A model generated the notes under the pieces. It was not told where the DNA came from and did not search any database. It saw only the letters and a program-made list of their open reading frames with translations. Below are positions 1-9,631 of a stretch of 64,000 nucleotides of DNA, piece after piece. The first letter of the stretch is position 1; each line of letters opens with the position of its first letter. The translations under genes and the position numbers were made by a program. Origin of the DNA: Amylostereum areolatum (lineage: Eukaryota; Basidiomycota; Agaricomycetes; Russulales; Stereaceae); NCBI GenBank assembly GCA_012932865.1, contig SAXG01000015.1, positions 620,001 to 684,000 on the forward strand, read 5' to 3'.

Positions 1-173
1 TCCTGTTTCCTGTACAGGAGATCGATTTGAAAAGTTCACTGTCTGTGTCCTTTCAACAGCCGCGGTTGAAGGACGATTTAAAAACCCTGATTGTCTTTGA
101 ACATGTTGGCAGTGCGTGCGAACGTTTCGCTATCCATCTTGTTCACAAGTTTGGTGATCTGATCAATCGGGGA

Positions 174-1919
174 TTATTCCGATGTTAGATTCGCTGTTCG
201 TGCATTGATCGTTGTTTGGGTACGTTTCTCTGGGCAGTTCCTGGAGATGTGTCCTGGCTTCCTGCAGTAGAAGCATGATCCTGATTTCTGGAGTTCGGTA
301 CGTTCTTGCGGGGTAAGGCGTCTGAAGTTTTGGCCGTTGTTTCCTGTTTGAGCGACTCTGGCGGTAGTAACGTTTCCTTTATTTCCGTTTCCTCTTCGGA
401 ATGGAATGTACGTCTGTGGTTTCTTGTACAGGAGTGTGAGATCGCTTGTTGGGTTCATTGGTCTCGTGTAATGTCGTTGGAACGCTTGAGCTTCTCGCCA
501 GTTATTGTCGATGCGTAATGCGAGTTCATACCATTCGTCAATGTCGTTCGAGATGTGGTCTCTCTTGAGGATCTCGACCACGATATCATTGCGCAGTCCT
601 CTCTTGAATTGGTCGATCAGTGCTTTATGATTGTAACCAGCTTCCATGGCATAGTCTCTGAAGATCGTGATATAATCTTTGGTTTCCATGGTGCCTTGTT
701 CCAGGCGCTGTATGTTGAATCTAGCGTCTCTTCCTGGGTCTATTTCTCCGAAGGTTTCTAAGAAGTAGTTGCGGAATGCTGTCCATGGAAGGTATACTTC
801 TGGATCTAGACCACGATCTCGTATCTTGTCGATCTTACTTATTAAAAGGGATGCCCAGTGGAGGGCCGGTCCATCGGTGAGATGCGAAAGTACAAAGGTT
901 ATCTTACGCATGTTGGCCGCATACACATTGGGAAAGGCTATGAAGCGAAGTACGCATTGTTCTATGAACTTTGCTGCCTTCGCTCGGTCTCTTCCGTTGT
1001 ATACTCCTAGTGCGTTTAGTTTGAATCCTTTGTCCTTGTCATCGGGTTTTGATCCGACTGTGCCTGTTCCTCCTGGTGGGGAATTCCCTGGTGGGTGCTT
1101 CGATTCTTTCGGAAGATCCGCGGTCGCTCCTCTTCTGAAGACGTAGTCTCTGACTTCTTTTCCTTTCTTGTTATCTATTGATCGGTTGGAGAGTGATGGT
1201 GATGGTGGTGATAGCGTTCTCCATCCTACTGGGTCGACCATGCCAAGTCCTAGGGAGAATCGAGTCTCATGTCTCGGTTTTGCGGGATCGGCTGGTGTTG
1301 GAGTTGTAGGCGTCTGGCGCGGTACATTAGTCTCTCCAGGGGGGACATTGTCAAGTGCGGTGGCGGGGTCTCCCATTGATGCGATGTTTTCGGGTTTTCT
1401 GAATAGATTTCCTTTTCTTCCTCTTGTGGTTCCGAAGATGTCGTCAGGAGATTGGGACCTTGTTGGGTTCTCTGTATGTTCTTCCATTTCTGCTGCGCTC
1501 GATGGGCTGCGTTCTCGACTTTCTCCGGGATCGGACTTAATCTGGGGGTTTGATATAGTTCTCTTAGGTTCTGGTGCGGTTTCCTCTGGAGGCGGTGTGG
1601 CTGTTGCGGATTCTTGAGGATGCTGGGGTTCGGTTTGAGGGTTCTGTGGTTCGGTTGTCGTATCGGCTGTGTCGGTATCTGGATCAAATTCCCAGTAGTC
1701 CTTAATGTTCCCGGTGTAAGGTTTCTCTTCGACCTTCTGTGCGTCCGGGTGTTTCCAGAGTTCTTCTGATGAGAGGGGCCCGATATGAGGTCTTGAATAA
1801 TCTGGGCGCTTCCAATGTGAGTTGTCGTAGCTTCCGTCTTCCTTTTCTCTTTTGGATCTATCTTTGAAGTATTCTGCTGCTGGGGGAAGATTGTATCTGT
1901 ATATGGTAGAGCTCTTCAC
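174..1919 (-). pseudogene. gag of gypsy copy A, interrupted and truncated
   Basis: Nucleocapsid/capsid polyprotein of a Ty3/gypsy element. The frame contains a retrotransposon gag core (tryptophan and LETFGEIDP-type motifs) and, near its C-terminus, a CX2CX4HX4C zinc knuckle (CFYCRKPGHISRNC) that binds element RNA. Its N-terminal part is separated by the hAT MITE: the frame enters the MITE at 1907 and the matching upstream gag sequence resumes at about 2570. A three-base difference from copy F creates a premature TAA just after the ANLTSE residues, about 35 codons before the normal gag end, so the remaining C-terminus and the frameshift into pol are lost. The tract at about 70 corresponds to the slippery site. 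Non-functional. Confidence 0.85.
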
Positions 1920-2561
1920 GAGTGGCTATACTCGTGAGTACCTGTATGAGTACCTGTAAGGCACATCCGTGGGTATTGCCATCCGCGGATACGAGTACTC
2001 GTGTGCCTGATACTCGTGAGAGTACAGGTATGACTTTTGAGCTCACAGGTTACCTGTGCAAGTACCTGTCAAATACCTGTCAGGTACTTTGGCAGGGTTG
2101 ATCTTGATATAATTACAGATAATAGCTGTTGGATTGATATAAGCATTCTCTCTTGCAGATCCTTATGTACTGTTGTTTCTATTGTGACCCCTTTCTCATC
2201 CATTTCCTCTCCTCCCCTCACATATATAGCTGAAAGCCTTGTGTGGTATGCTGTATCATACTCTGATACATGTTTACCTGTACTTAAATGTTACTAGCAT
2301 TATCCTTACCTTGAAGATGGAGTGTCAATATGCCTAACAGAGCTTCCAAGATGAGTCCAAGAAGGCCACTACTGCTGCTTGTATCATATTTTCTAGGAAC
2401 AACAGGTACTTGTCATACCTGTGTATCCACGAGTGGGAGTATCCGTGCCACAGGTACCTGTGTGCCTGATACTTGTGAGAGTGGGAGTATAAGATCTGGA
2501 GCCACAGGTACCTGTCTCAAGGTTGCAGGTACCTGTAAGAGTGCACTCGTGAAGAGCTCTA
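1907..2561. mobile_element. hAT-type MITE, copy 1
   Basis: A 655-bp non-autonomous DNA transposon with perfect terminal inverted repeats starting TAGAGCTCTTCACGAGTG and no coding capacity. It is flanked by an exact 8-bp duplication GTATATGG (1899-1906 and 2562-2569); the empty site is visible in the related element F near 43970. TAGAG-type ends with an 8-bp duplication are diagnostic of the hAT superfamily. Both subterminal regions are dense in ACAGGTACCTGT-type half sites in both orientations, probably transposase binding sites. A second 655-bp copy is at 26930-27584. Confidence 0.92.
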
Positions 2562-2829
2562 GTATATGGGTGGGTTCCACTGATATTCGTATGTCCCTTT
2601 GCTTTCTTTGGCGGTGAACGCTCCGTCGTAGTAAAAGAGGAGATTGTAGGGATCAAATGTCCAGCGATGATCTTCTTTTCCATTGGGGAAGCTTCGACTG
2701 CAGTTTGATTGGAGATAAGGGACTTCAAAGTCTGATGGTCTTTTTTCAGCGGGTTGTTCCGCTGACTCCGTGGTGGTTGTTTCGTTTGACGCTCTGCGCC
2801 AAACTGTAGGGTGAGCTAGTGTAGAGGAG

Positions 2830-2839
2830 AGCTCGTTCT
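2830..2839 (-). other. Self-priming primer-binding site, copy A
   Basis: The decamer AGAACGAGCT (minus strand) lies 2 nt inside the 5' LTR and is the exact complement of AGCTCGTTCT inside the same LTR, downstream of its TATA box. It does not begin with TGG, as a tRNA-primed site would. Identical to the site in F. Confidence 0.7.
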
Positions 2840-2841
2840 AG

Positions 2842-3378
2842 TGTTAAGGACGGTCCTTATCACGTGACAAGCGGCTCAGGCTACAGTATTCGTGTATGTG
2901 AGAAGTGGGATCAGGTGATCCAGACGTCTCGGTTATACGAAGGTTGAGGTCGATAAGCGAAGCAGTAAGTCTTCACGGAAGACTTAGGCGAGCTTTCGAC
3001 TTAGTTACTTTGGGTTCTCTTTAGTAGCTTTAAGAGGAGGTTCTATTTAGAACAGTCCTGTATTTACAAAGAGAACGAGCTGAGGAATGGCTCGTTCAAT
3101 GAGCCTCCTTTTATAAGAAAGGAGGTCGAGTAAATATATGTACATTGAGCAACGGTTGTATCAAGTATCTACGGGAACGAGACTGTGGCACCGTCGCGGC
3201 TATGCCGTTGAGACGGCGACAATCTGTGGCACTGTCGTTGAGACGGTGACGATCTGTGGCACTGTCGTTGTCGCGTCGTTGAGACGGTTACGAACTGGGG
3301 CACAGTCGTAATCCGTCGTTTAGCGACGTCCTTCCGAATAAGGCAATGGAAATGGAATACCTTATCGAAGTTGTAACA
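2842..3378 (-). repeat. 5' LTR of gypsy copy A
   Basis: A 537-bp LTR, TGTTAC...TTAACA on the minus strand, homologous to the LTRs of F. It contains a TTATAAAAGG TATA box (plus strand near 3110) and an internal array of about 30-bp units (CTGTGGCAC...GAGACGG) around 3180-3300, with a different unit number from the F LTRs. Confidence 0.9.
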
Positions 3379-4093
3379 GGCTTACATATCGTGTATCCCG
3401 ACTCCCTTCTTGCAGACCTTGATGGTCCTTTCCGATCATCCCGGCCATGAAACATTGAATGCGGGGGAGGACACAATCATATCGGGTGGCGAGTTTGGCT
3501 ACAGAAAATGTGTTCACGCTTTCAACGGTCACATCTTCTGGGGAGACGCGTAAGGCTTGAGCATCGGAGTAGTGTGGTCCACGCGCCGCACAGTCTGTGA
3601 GCCAGCTGAGGTCGCGGGATCCAATCTTGATTGCCCAATCGAAAACCCAGTCTGCAAAGGGATCACAGGCAATGGTCAACTCCTCAGCAAAGGTATCCAT
3701 TAGCGAGAGGAAGTTTTCCTCATTGGAGCAGAACACACTTCGATTCTGTGAGATGTAGAGATCTCTGGACTTGAAGAGGGTCTCTAGGAAGACATGGAGG
3801 GAGAATTTCCTGTCGAATTGGCCCCACATATACTGTAGGACATCCACAACTTTCTGCTCCTTGTTCAAGCGCAGCCGAGGCTTCTGGGGAAGCTCATAAG
3901 TAGCATCATCTGAGTCGAGTGCGGCTTCGAAGTCGATTTGTGCGAAGGGGGTGTCGTTCGGAATGTCAAACTGGCCTCGGGGGGGCTTGTCTGGAGTGTC
4001 ATCAGGCCTGATGCTGCTTGATGCTTCTACTTCAGTCTCCCACTGGCAGAGCTCCTCGGCAAGGATGTTTCCTGGTCGCAGATAGTGTGGCAT
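3379..4093 (-). pseudogene. Host gene N-terminal part, DUF6589-like, cut by gypsy A
   Basis: An open minus-strand frame starting at an ATG at 4093 (protein begins MPHYLRPGN) and running to the LTR of element A, where it is truncated after about 238 codons. The protein is acidic at first, then helical. The spacing of an N-terminal helical block and a VTVESVNTFSVAKL-type segment resembles the N-terminal region of large Agaricomycete proteins with a DUF6589 domain, often found in transposon-rich regions; this is recognition from memory and is weak. Further in-frame ATGs occur upstream to 4300, so the start is not certain. The remainder of the gene would lie left of the window. Confidence 0.45.
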
Positions 4094-4300
4094 AGAAAAG
4101 AACTTTGTATTGGGAGTACGTGTGATGCCGATGTGATGACACGGAAGTTGGATACAGTGAAGAGGAGATAGGTGGACTCGTATGTACAGGAGAGTGAGAG
4201 CGCAACACGACGAGAGGTGTGGAAGTGTGACGTAATGATGTGATGAGTGCGTCGCAATCGCGAGAATGACACCCCTGCCAATGTGGTTGGTTGGAGCCAC

Positions 4301-5310
4301 CTGATCACTACCGTTATCAAATACAAGTCTTTCGGTAAGTGGGGCCGGTGTCCCTCAAAGACTTGCTTTAGATTAGGCTCACCTCAGCACCCCAGCGATG
4401 CTCTCAGCAATGGTCAGGCCCGGGAACGTCTCCAAGGCCGTGCCCGACCATAAATCCGGTGCCTAGGGCTCTTCCCACCCGTCCCGTGCTCCTGCCCCAT
4501 CTCCGAGTGCCTCCGAAACCTTCGGAGTCAGCCAGAGCAGCGTCCCGCCCTCGTCGTCATCGTCTCCCGCCCCCGCCCCCGCCATCCCCTTCGTTCCTCC
4601 CTCCTCCCGTGCCCGCGCCCCCAACATGTATACACTAAATGAATCGGATTTGTCATTAGATTACAGCTATGTACATTATGTAAGCGCGCCATGCCGCCAC
4701 AAGGCGGCGCTCACGGTTTACTGCTGGCGGCGGGTTTGAGAGCCACGTGATGAGTTCGACTTGGAGAAAAAAAGCCCCAAGTCGAAGAAATGACGCAATC
4801 AAGCCAGATCAGATCAGATCAGCCACGTTATCCGGGTCTTTTTGCCCGGTTCCTCGGCGCTTCTTCGCTATCTCTGATGGCCTGCCTGGGTCGTCGTACC
4901 TGTTGTTGTTGCTGTTGTACCTGTCATCGTCGTTGTCAGGCACAGCGACGATGCGCCCTCCCCCCACCACCTCCCCCTTCACCGCACATATACAATATTA
5001 CACTGACAGAATCGCTTCGGTGAGTACATTGGTATCATGCCCTCTTTATTGTTATCTAATGCATGTATAGTGGGCAGTGGCCCGAGGCCAATTGACAGTG
5101 AGCTGAACGCCTCAGCGCACGTGACCGATCAACAGACGTGTCTCCCGTGTCTCCCCCCCTTACCTGCAATAGCCACCCTCCTGCTCACTTACCATGGCAA
5201 AAAACAAGTCGAGCGCGCTCTCAAGGAAGCTCAAGGCCAGCACGCTCCCCTCGGCGGCATCTTTCAGCTCTTGATTGGTCGCAAAGAGTGTGATGCTCAC
5301 CCAGACAGCA
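4301..5310. other. Gene-free stretch upstream of the KDZ gene
   Basis: No convincing coding sequence. It is GC-rich and pyrimidine-biased at 4440-4620, then holds two small hairpins: GCCGCC/GGCGGC at 4693-4708, and a perfect 10-bp stem TTCGACTTGG/CCAAGTCGAA at 4755-4786 with a purine-rich loop. ATG codons at 5203 and 5311 could belong to first exons of the KDZ transposase but cannot be joined with certainty. Confidence 0.4.
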
Positions 5311-6980
5311 ATGGCGGAGGAGAAGCGAGTAGTGGATGAGCAGGGTAGACTGGAGCTGGCTGGTACGTCAAACATCCCGTGTATCTCTTTCCTGCTCACT
5401 CTTATTTAGCTCTTATTTCAACCCATTGCACGACTATCTTTGTTGAGTCGGCGATTGAATCTGGTGCTAATCCGGATGACTTCGCATACGATCAACCAGA
5501 CTTCTCTGCGTTCAGTGGACCCCACCCGGAGGACGACAACGACAGCGACTGGGAAGATGAAGCCGAAGATATTGATGGCATCGACGCTCGTGGTGCATCA
5601 GGAGAGGACGGGCGGTTGAACGAAACTAGGGTGGAGGCGATTCTCCAGTGCGTTTAGTACATTGTCGTTCTATTTTTCCCCTCACACTGTGTAGGCTAGT
5701 GGGGAGAAAACCTCGCCACAATAGAATGCCTCGGAACCATCATCTCGCCAACCGTCGCACTACAGATGCGGAGTGGATAGCCCTCGCGTCCTCAATATGT
5801 TCTTGACCTGGCGTTATGGTGCACCCGGCGATGCTTGTGCTGATGAGGCAAGCTCGTCTTTTTTGATATATGTCATTGGCCTTGAAAGTACGTCTCTCTC
5901 TTCTCCCATTTGTGCATGCTCATTTGTTTGCATAGGTGCCGCCTCGCGCATCATCTCTCAGGAGCCAGGTGAATCTGTCGCCGTCGCCCTCGTTCGACAC
6001 GGTGTTGTAGGCGGAACACCGTTCTTCCCGTTGCGTGCGTTCAGCCTTCCACTCCTCGAGCTCTATCACCAGCTTCGTTGCCACCAGCCGGGTGTCGGAA
6101 TCCAAGGCTTTGCGAAGACACTGTGCGCCTTTCACACCGTGCATCATTCTATGACTCGTATGAACACCACGCTAACCTCTGATGCATTAGATACCTTACG
6201 TCTCAACTATCCAAGACAAGCTTTCTGGCGCCTTCGACGCCTACCTCAGCATTCTCAAGGACCTCAAACAGAGAGTAGACGACGTCTTAGGACGCGACCG
6301 CCGCTGGTACATCAAGTACGGCTGCCCATGCTGTGGGTTTGAAGTAAGTCAATAAGTATAGCTTTGAACATGCTCATCTGACTTCAAGTAGCAGCCGGAC
6401 GAAACAAAGCTGGTTCCTGCACAAATGCACGCCATGGATGGCAACAACTCGCAAAAGCGACTTCGAGGCGCAGGAAGTACCATGGAGCAAACATTCGACA
6501 GCGACTACTTCCTTGCGCGCGACCAGGTCGACCATTTTGCAAACAAAGTCCACAGCAAGTCAACGGACGCCGCGGATGGAACCACCACTCGAAGAGGCAA
6601 AACAAAGATTCCATGCACCGATAACTGGACAATGTCGAACACCGGGGCAACAGGCAAGTCCGTAACCGAGGTCTTTGCACAGACAGGTCTCTTTGTCTGC
6701 ATCTGTCGACATGGCCTGTCCAAGTATGCTGTGGAGATGTACCAGAGTGGAGAGCTGTGAGTAATCTTCTCGCCTTCTTCTGCTAACGGACTGAGCATCC
6801 CTCACCAGTGCCAAATACTTCCTTGCTGTCCTCAACAAAATCATGGACGACTTGGGGCAAGATCAATCCATTGGGTACGATATCGGCTGCTCAGCTGACG
6901 GCACTGTGGATAGGAGCTCCCTCGGCGAATGTGCAGCAGCCACGAACCTCCAAGTCCACGTCAACGCCTTCCATGGCTAC
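5311..6980 (+). pseudogene. KDZ (Kyakuja-Dileera-Zisupton) transposase, 5' portion
   Basis: The N-terminal and central part of a KDZ-family DNA transposase, read across several short introns. Recognisable blocks in order: an acidic N-terminal region (5440-5650); a LVRHGVVGGTPFFP block at about 5990-6140, typical of the LVRHGYLGTTP element of the family; FDAYLSILKDLKQRVDDVLG followed by a CPCC pair at 6225-6345; an AMDGNNSQKR motif at 6424-6455; TGLFVCICRHGL and a YDIGC motif at 6870-6890. The DGN and YDIGC aspartates are candidate catalytic residues of the RNase H-like fold. Introns are visible at about 6139-6190 and 6343-6391. Coding is cut at HVNAFHGYCH by gypsy B. The start codon is not resolved. 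Confidence 0.8.
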
Positions 6981-7404
6981 TGTCACGGATCACTCCGTTT
7001 CTCTCTTCGTTTGCAGACCTTGTACATGCGACGCATCACGGCACATGACTTTCCTTTGCATCACATGCTCCAACGACGTCATTGCCCGGACTTCCGAATG
7101 GGCCTCCACATCCTTATCTATGATGTCATTGCTCCGGACTCCCGTCCTCCGCCCCATGACTCCTTTCCTATTGTCTCCCCCCGCTCGCACCACTATCGCA
7201 TCGCATCGCATCATTGTTCCCACTTGTATATAAGGACAGTGTCTCTTTTCCCTTTTCCTTAGACTGTCCATCTCATCGTACGGTACTGTAGCCTGTGTTG
7301 CACTACCCTAGGCCTGACACTCTCAAATCCATTTGTTCTCTCTCGCTCCTCCCATTGTCGCGAATTAGGCAGTTTCATCGGTCTTGTAAACTGTGTTTCT
7401 GACA
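6981..7404 (+). repeat. 5' LTR of gypsy B
   Basis: A 424-bp LTR, TGTCACGGATC...TTTCTGACA. TATA box TATATAA at 7227-7233. The segment TAGACTGTCCA at 7260-7270, about 34 nt below it, is the predicted transcript 5' end and is complementary to the primer-binding site. Confidence 0.92.
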
Positions 7405-7406
7405 CC

Positions 7407-7416
7407 TGGACAGTCT
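7407..7416 (+). other. Self-priming primer-binding site, copy B
   Basis: TGGACAGTCT starts 2 nt after the LTR and is the exact complement of AGACTGTCCA at 7261-7270, the predicted 5' end of the element's own transcript. Confidence 0.7.
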
Positions 7417-7987
7417 GCTCCTACGCCTACCTCGCACCCCTTTCTCCACCTACCTCTGCCGTCTCCACGACGTTAAAACCTCCCACCACGGACCTCCCGA
7501 ACGCACCAGTTTTCCTCCTGTTTAACGGAAAGCCGATCACCCCCCGTGACGATGCACCACTCCCCTACCCTTGGTCCGACGCCATCACTGTCAACTGCCT
7601 CGTCCCCGTACAGAACCTCTGAAAAAAAGATCCTTGGACCGCGCACGGCCTCAACTTCCGCATCTTCGAGTGGAGGTGGCATAAGGATCACGGTACTGTT
7701 GTCCTTGCTCTATACGTTCGGATCACTACATGCATCAACGTAGATCTTGAATGCCTTGAGGTTCACCCTCCACGCCCCCACCTACCACACGTACCTCATC
7801 CAGAACACCCCCAACCCGATCCTCCAGACCAGTTTCACATCCGTCTCCCAGTTTAATTGCTGGACCCCCGAATCCACCCCGCCACCAGTCCTCCGTCCCA
7901 CCGTCAAGGGTAAGACCCTTCACCGCCGCCACCACGAACACAAGGTCCGCCAGGCATTAAAAGCCGGCTACCTCACCCAGAAACTCC

Positions 7988-9631
7988 TTGGTCGTTGCCC
8001 CATCGCGGCCGACTTCTTCTAGAACCATCGCTTCCCAACCCTTTACCCGTCCCCCTACCCCCGAGTTTCCCCCGGGCATCTTCCGCGACTACTTCCCACA
8101 CGAATACTGCATCCTCACCTCCTCGGAAACCAAGAAATCGGTACACTGGGCCCATAACCCCCCCGAAGAAAGCAGGCAAGACTGGTACCTCTACGAAAGC
8201 GACGGCAGACACCTCACAGACGACGACTTTGACACCGCTGCCGATGTCCTCGCCGCCTTCTACGACCCACCTTCATCTTCTTCCCCACCGCCCCGCCGAT
8301 CCACCGTCCTCCTCCCCCCTAAAGGAATCAAGTTCGACAATGTCACCAGGAAGTGGTACGCGTATCGACAAAACCGGCAAGGAACACCAGGGCACACAGT
8401 AGTTGAGTGGCAACCTTCTAGCACAAACCCCGTTCAGGATCTCTGGTTCTGGAAACACAGCCAGGGACTCGTTACCCCTCTCAAATTCCAAGTCGCGCAC
8501 AAAGTCCAAATTGAGCTTGACGAAGCTGAAGAAAACCGTAAAGAACGCCGACGCCAACACGAAGAAGCCTTCAACCGATCCCTCGACATCGCCCTCCCCG
8601 ACACTATGCCCGACACCGAGCCCAAGCCTGCCGTCTCCAAGCGGGAGATCGGCCCCAAACCGAAGCCTTCCAAAGGCGATAGACGCGACACCCTCCGGTT
8701 CTCCCTCGAGCTCCGTATGTTCCTGCACGTTAACAAGGATGTTTATGCCACAGACGACGCCAAGATGATGCTCCTCCTCAGCTTGATGGAGGACAACACG
8801 GCGAAAGCCTGGGCCACGCATCGCCGCATGGAACTCTTCGACAACGAAGACAAGAAGGAAGACACTGAAACCCTTGGCCTCACGCCCCCGACGCTCCACT
8901 ACAGCTCCTACAAAGAGCTCTTCGAGAGGTTCGGCAAAGACTTCGTGCCCGTCGATCTGAAGATAGAGGCTCAGCGTAAGATCAACGAGCTTGCAATGAC
9001 CACCCGGGATGTCACTGACTTTATCACCGAGTTCGAGCTGCTGGCGACCATGACGGAATACGACGAGGAAGCACTAATCCACTTCTTCAAGAAAGGACTG
9101 CAGCGCGACCTTGGCAAGCAGGTGGGCCGATCGTATCCATTCCCCACCAACCTTGCAGAGTGGAAGGAGCGCGCCCGCCGCATCAACCACCAGTGGCTCG
9201 AAGAGAACCCGGAGAGGAAGAGCAGTCAGTCCAAGGGGGCTGTCGCGCTCACCTCGAACGGTTCGACCAACGACTCCTCGGCACGCCGAGTCGGCGCGTT
9301 CACCAACACCTCGACCCGCCCTGCAAAGCTGACGGACGACGAACGTGCAAAGATGATGCACGAAGGCAAGTGCTTCATGTGTCGACAGGCCGGTCACGTC
9401 TCTCGCGACTGCCCCAACCGCGACTCGAGCACGCGGCGGGTGGGCGCAGTAGAGACTGGGTCCAAGGCCCCTCCCCTGCCGACGAACACGGCTCCGCCCA
9501 CTGCGAAAGCGACCCCCGACCCGTCCAAGACTATTGCGGCAATCACCCGCCAGCTGAAAGATCTGGACGTGGAAGGTAAGGAACAGGCAGTGGCATTATT
9601 GAAGGATATCCTGGAGTCGCAGGATTTTTGA
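7988..9631 (+). pseudogene. gag of gypsy B
   Basis: Gag polyprotein with a retrotransposon gag core (about 8690-9100: AKAWATHRRMEL, YKELFERFGKDFVP) and a CX2CX4HX4C zinc knuckle (CFMCRQAGHVSRDC, about 9372-9413). An upstream segment in another frame (7470-8022) matches the N-terminal extension of the C gag but contains a stop after VPVQNL at about 7620 and another at 8020, so the extended form is broken. A conserved internal ATG (8606, MPDTEPKPAVSK) matches the MSDA start of C and E and may be the true gag initiator. Ends at a TGA preceded by the slippery heptamer. Confidence 0.8.
9622..9628 (+). promoter_or_regulatory. Candidate -1 frameshift site GGATTTT (B)
   Basis: In gag frame the sequence reads CAG GAT TTT TGA. 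The heptamer G GAT TTT abuts the gag stop, and pol continues in the -1 frame. The same arrangement occurs in C and E. Confidence 0.6.

Larger units (their letters stand above)
1..3378 (-). mobile_element. Ty3/gypsy chromovirus copy A (family I), 5' part
   Basis: A minus-strand LTR retrotransposon that runs off the left edge of the window. Seen: a 5' LTR at 2842-3378, a primer-binding site at 2830-2839, and a gag frame down to about position 70; protease, reverse transcriptase and integrase would lie beyond base 1. It is the same family as element F: the gag and leader are nearly identical to 42060-44243. The LTR is followed by GGCTT, the presumed target duplication, but the other end is outside the window. 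A 655-bp MITE (1907-2561) interrupts its gag. Confidence 0.9.

Noticed and set aside
3180..3310. Regularly spaced repeats suggesting a CRISPR-like array
   Set aside because: Tandem units without unique spacers, inside LTRs of a fungal retrotransposon.
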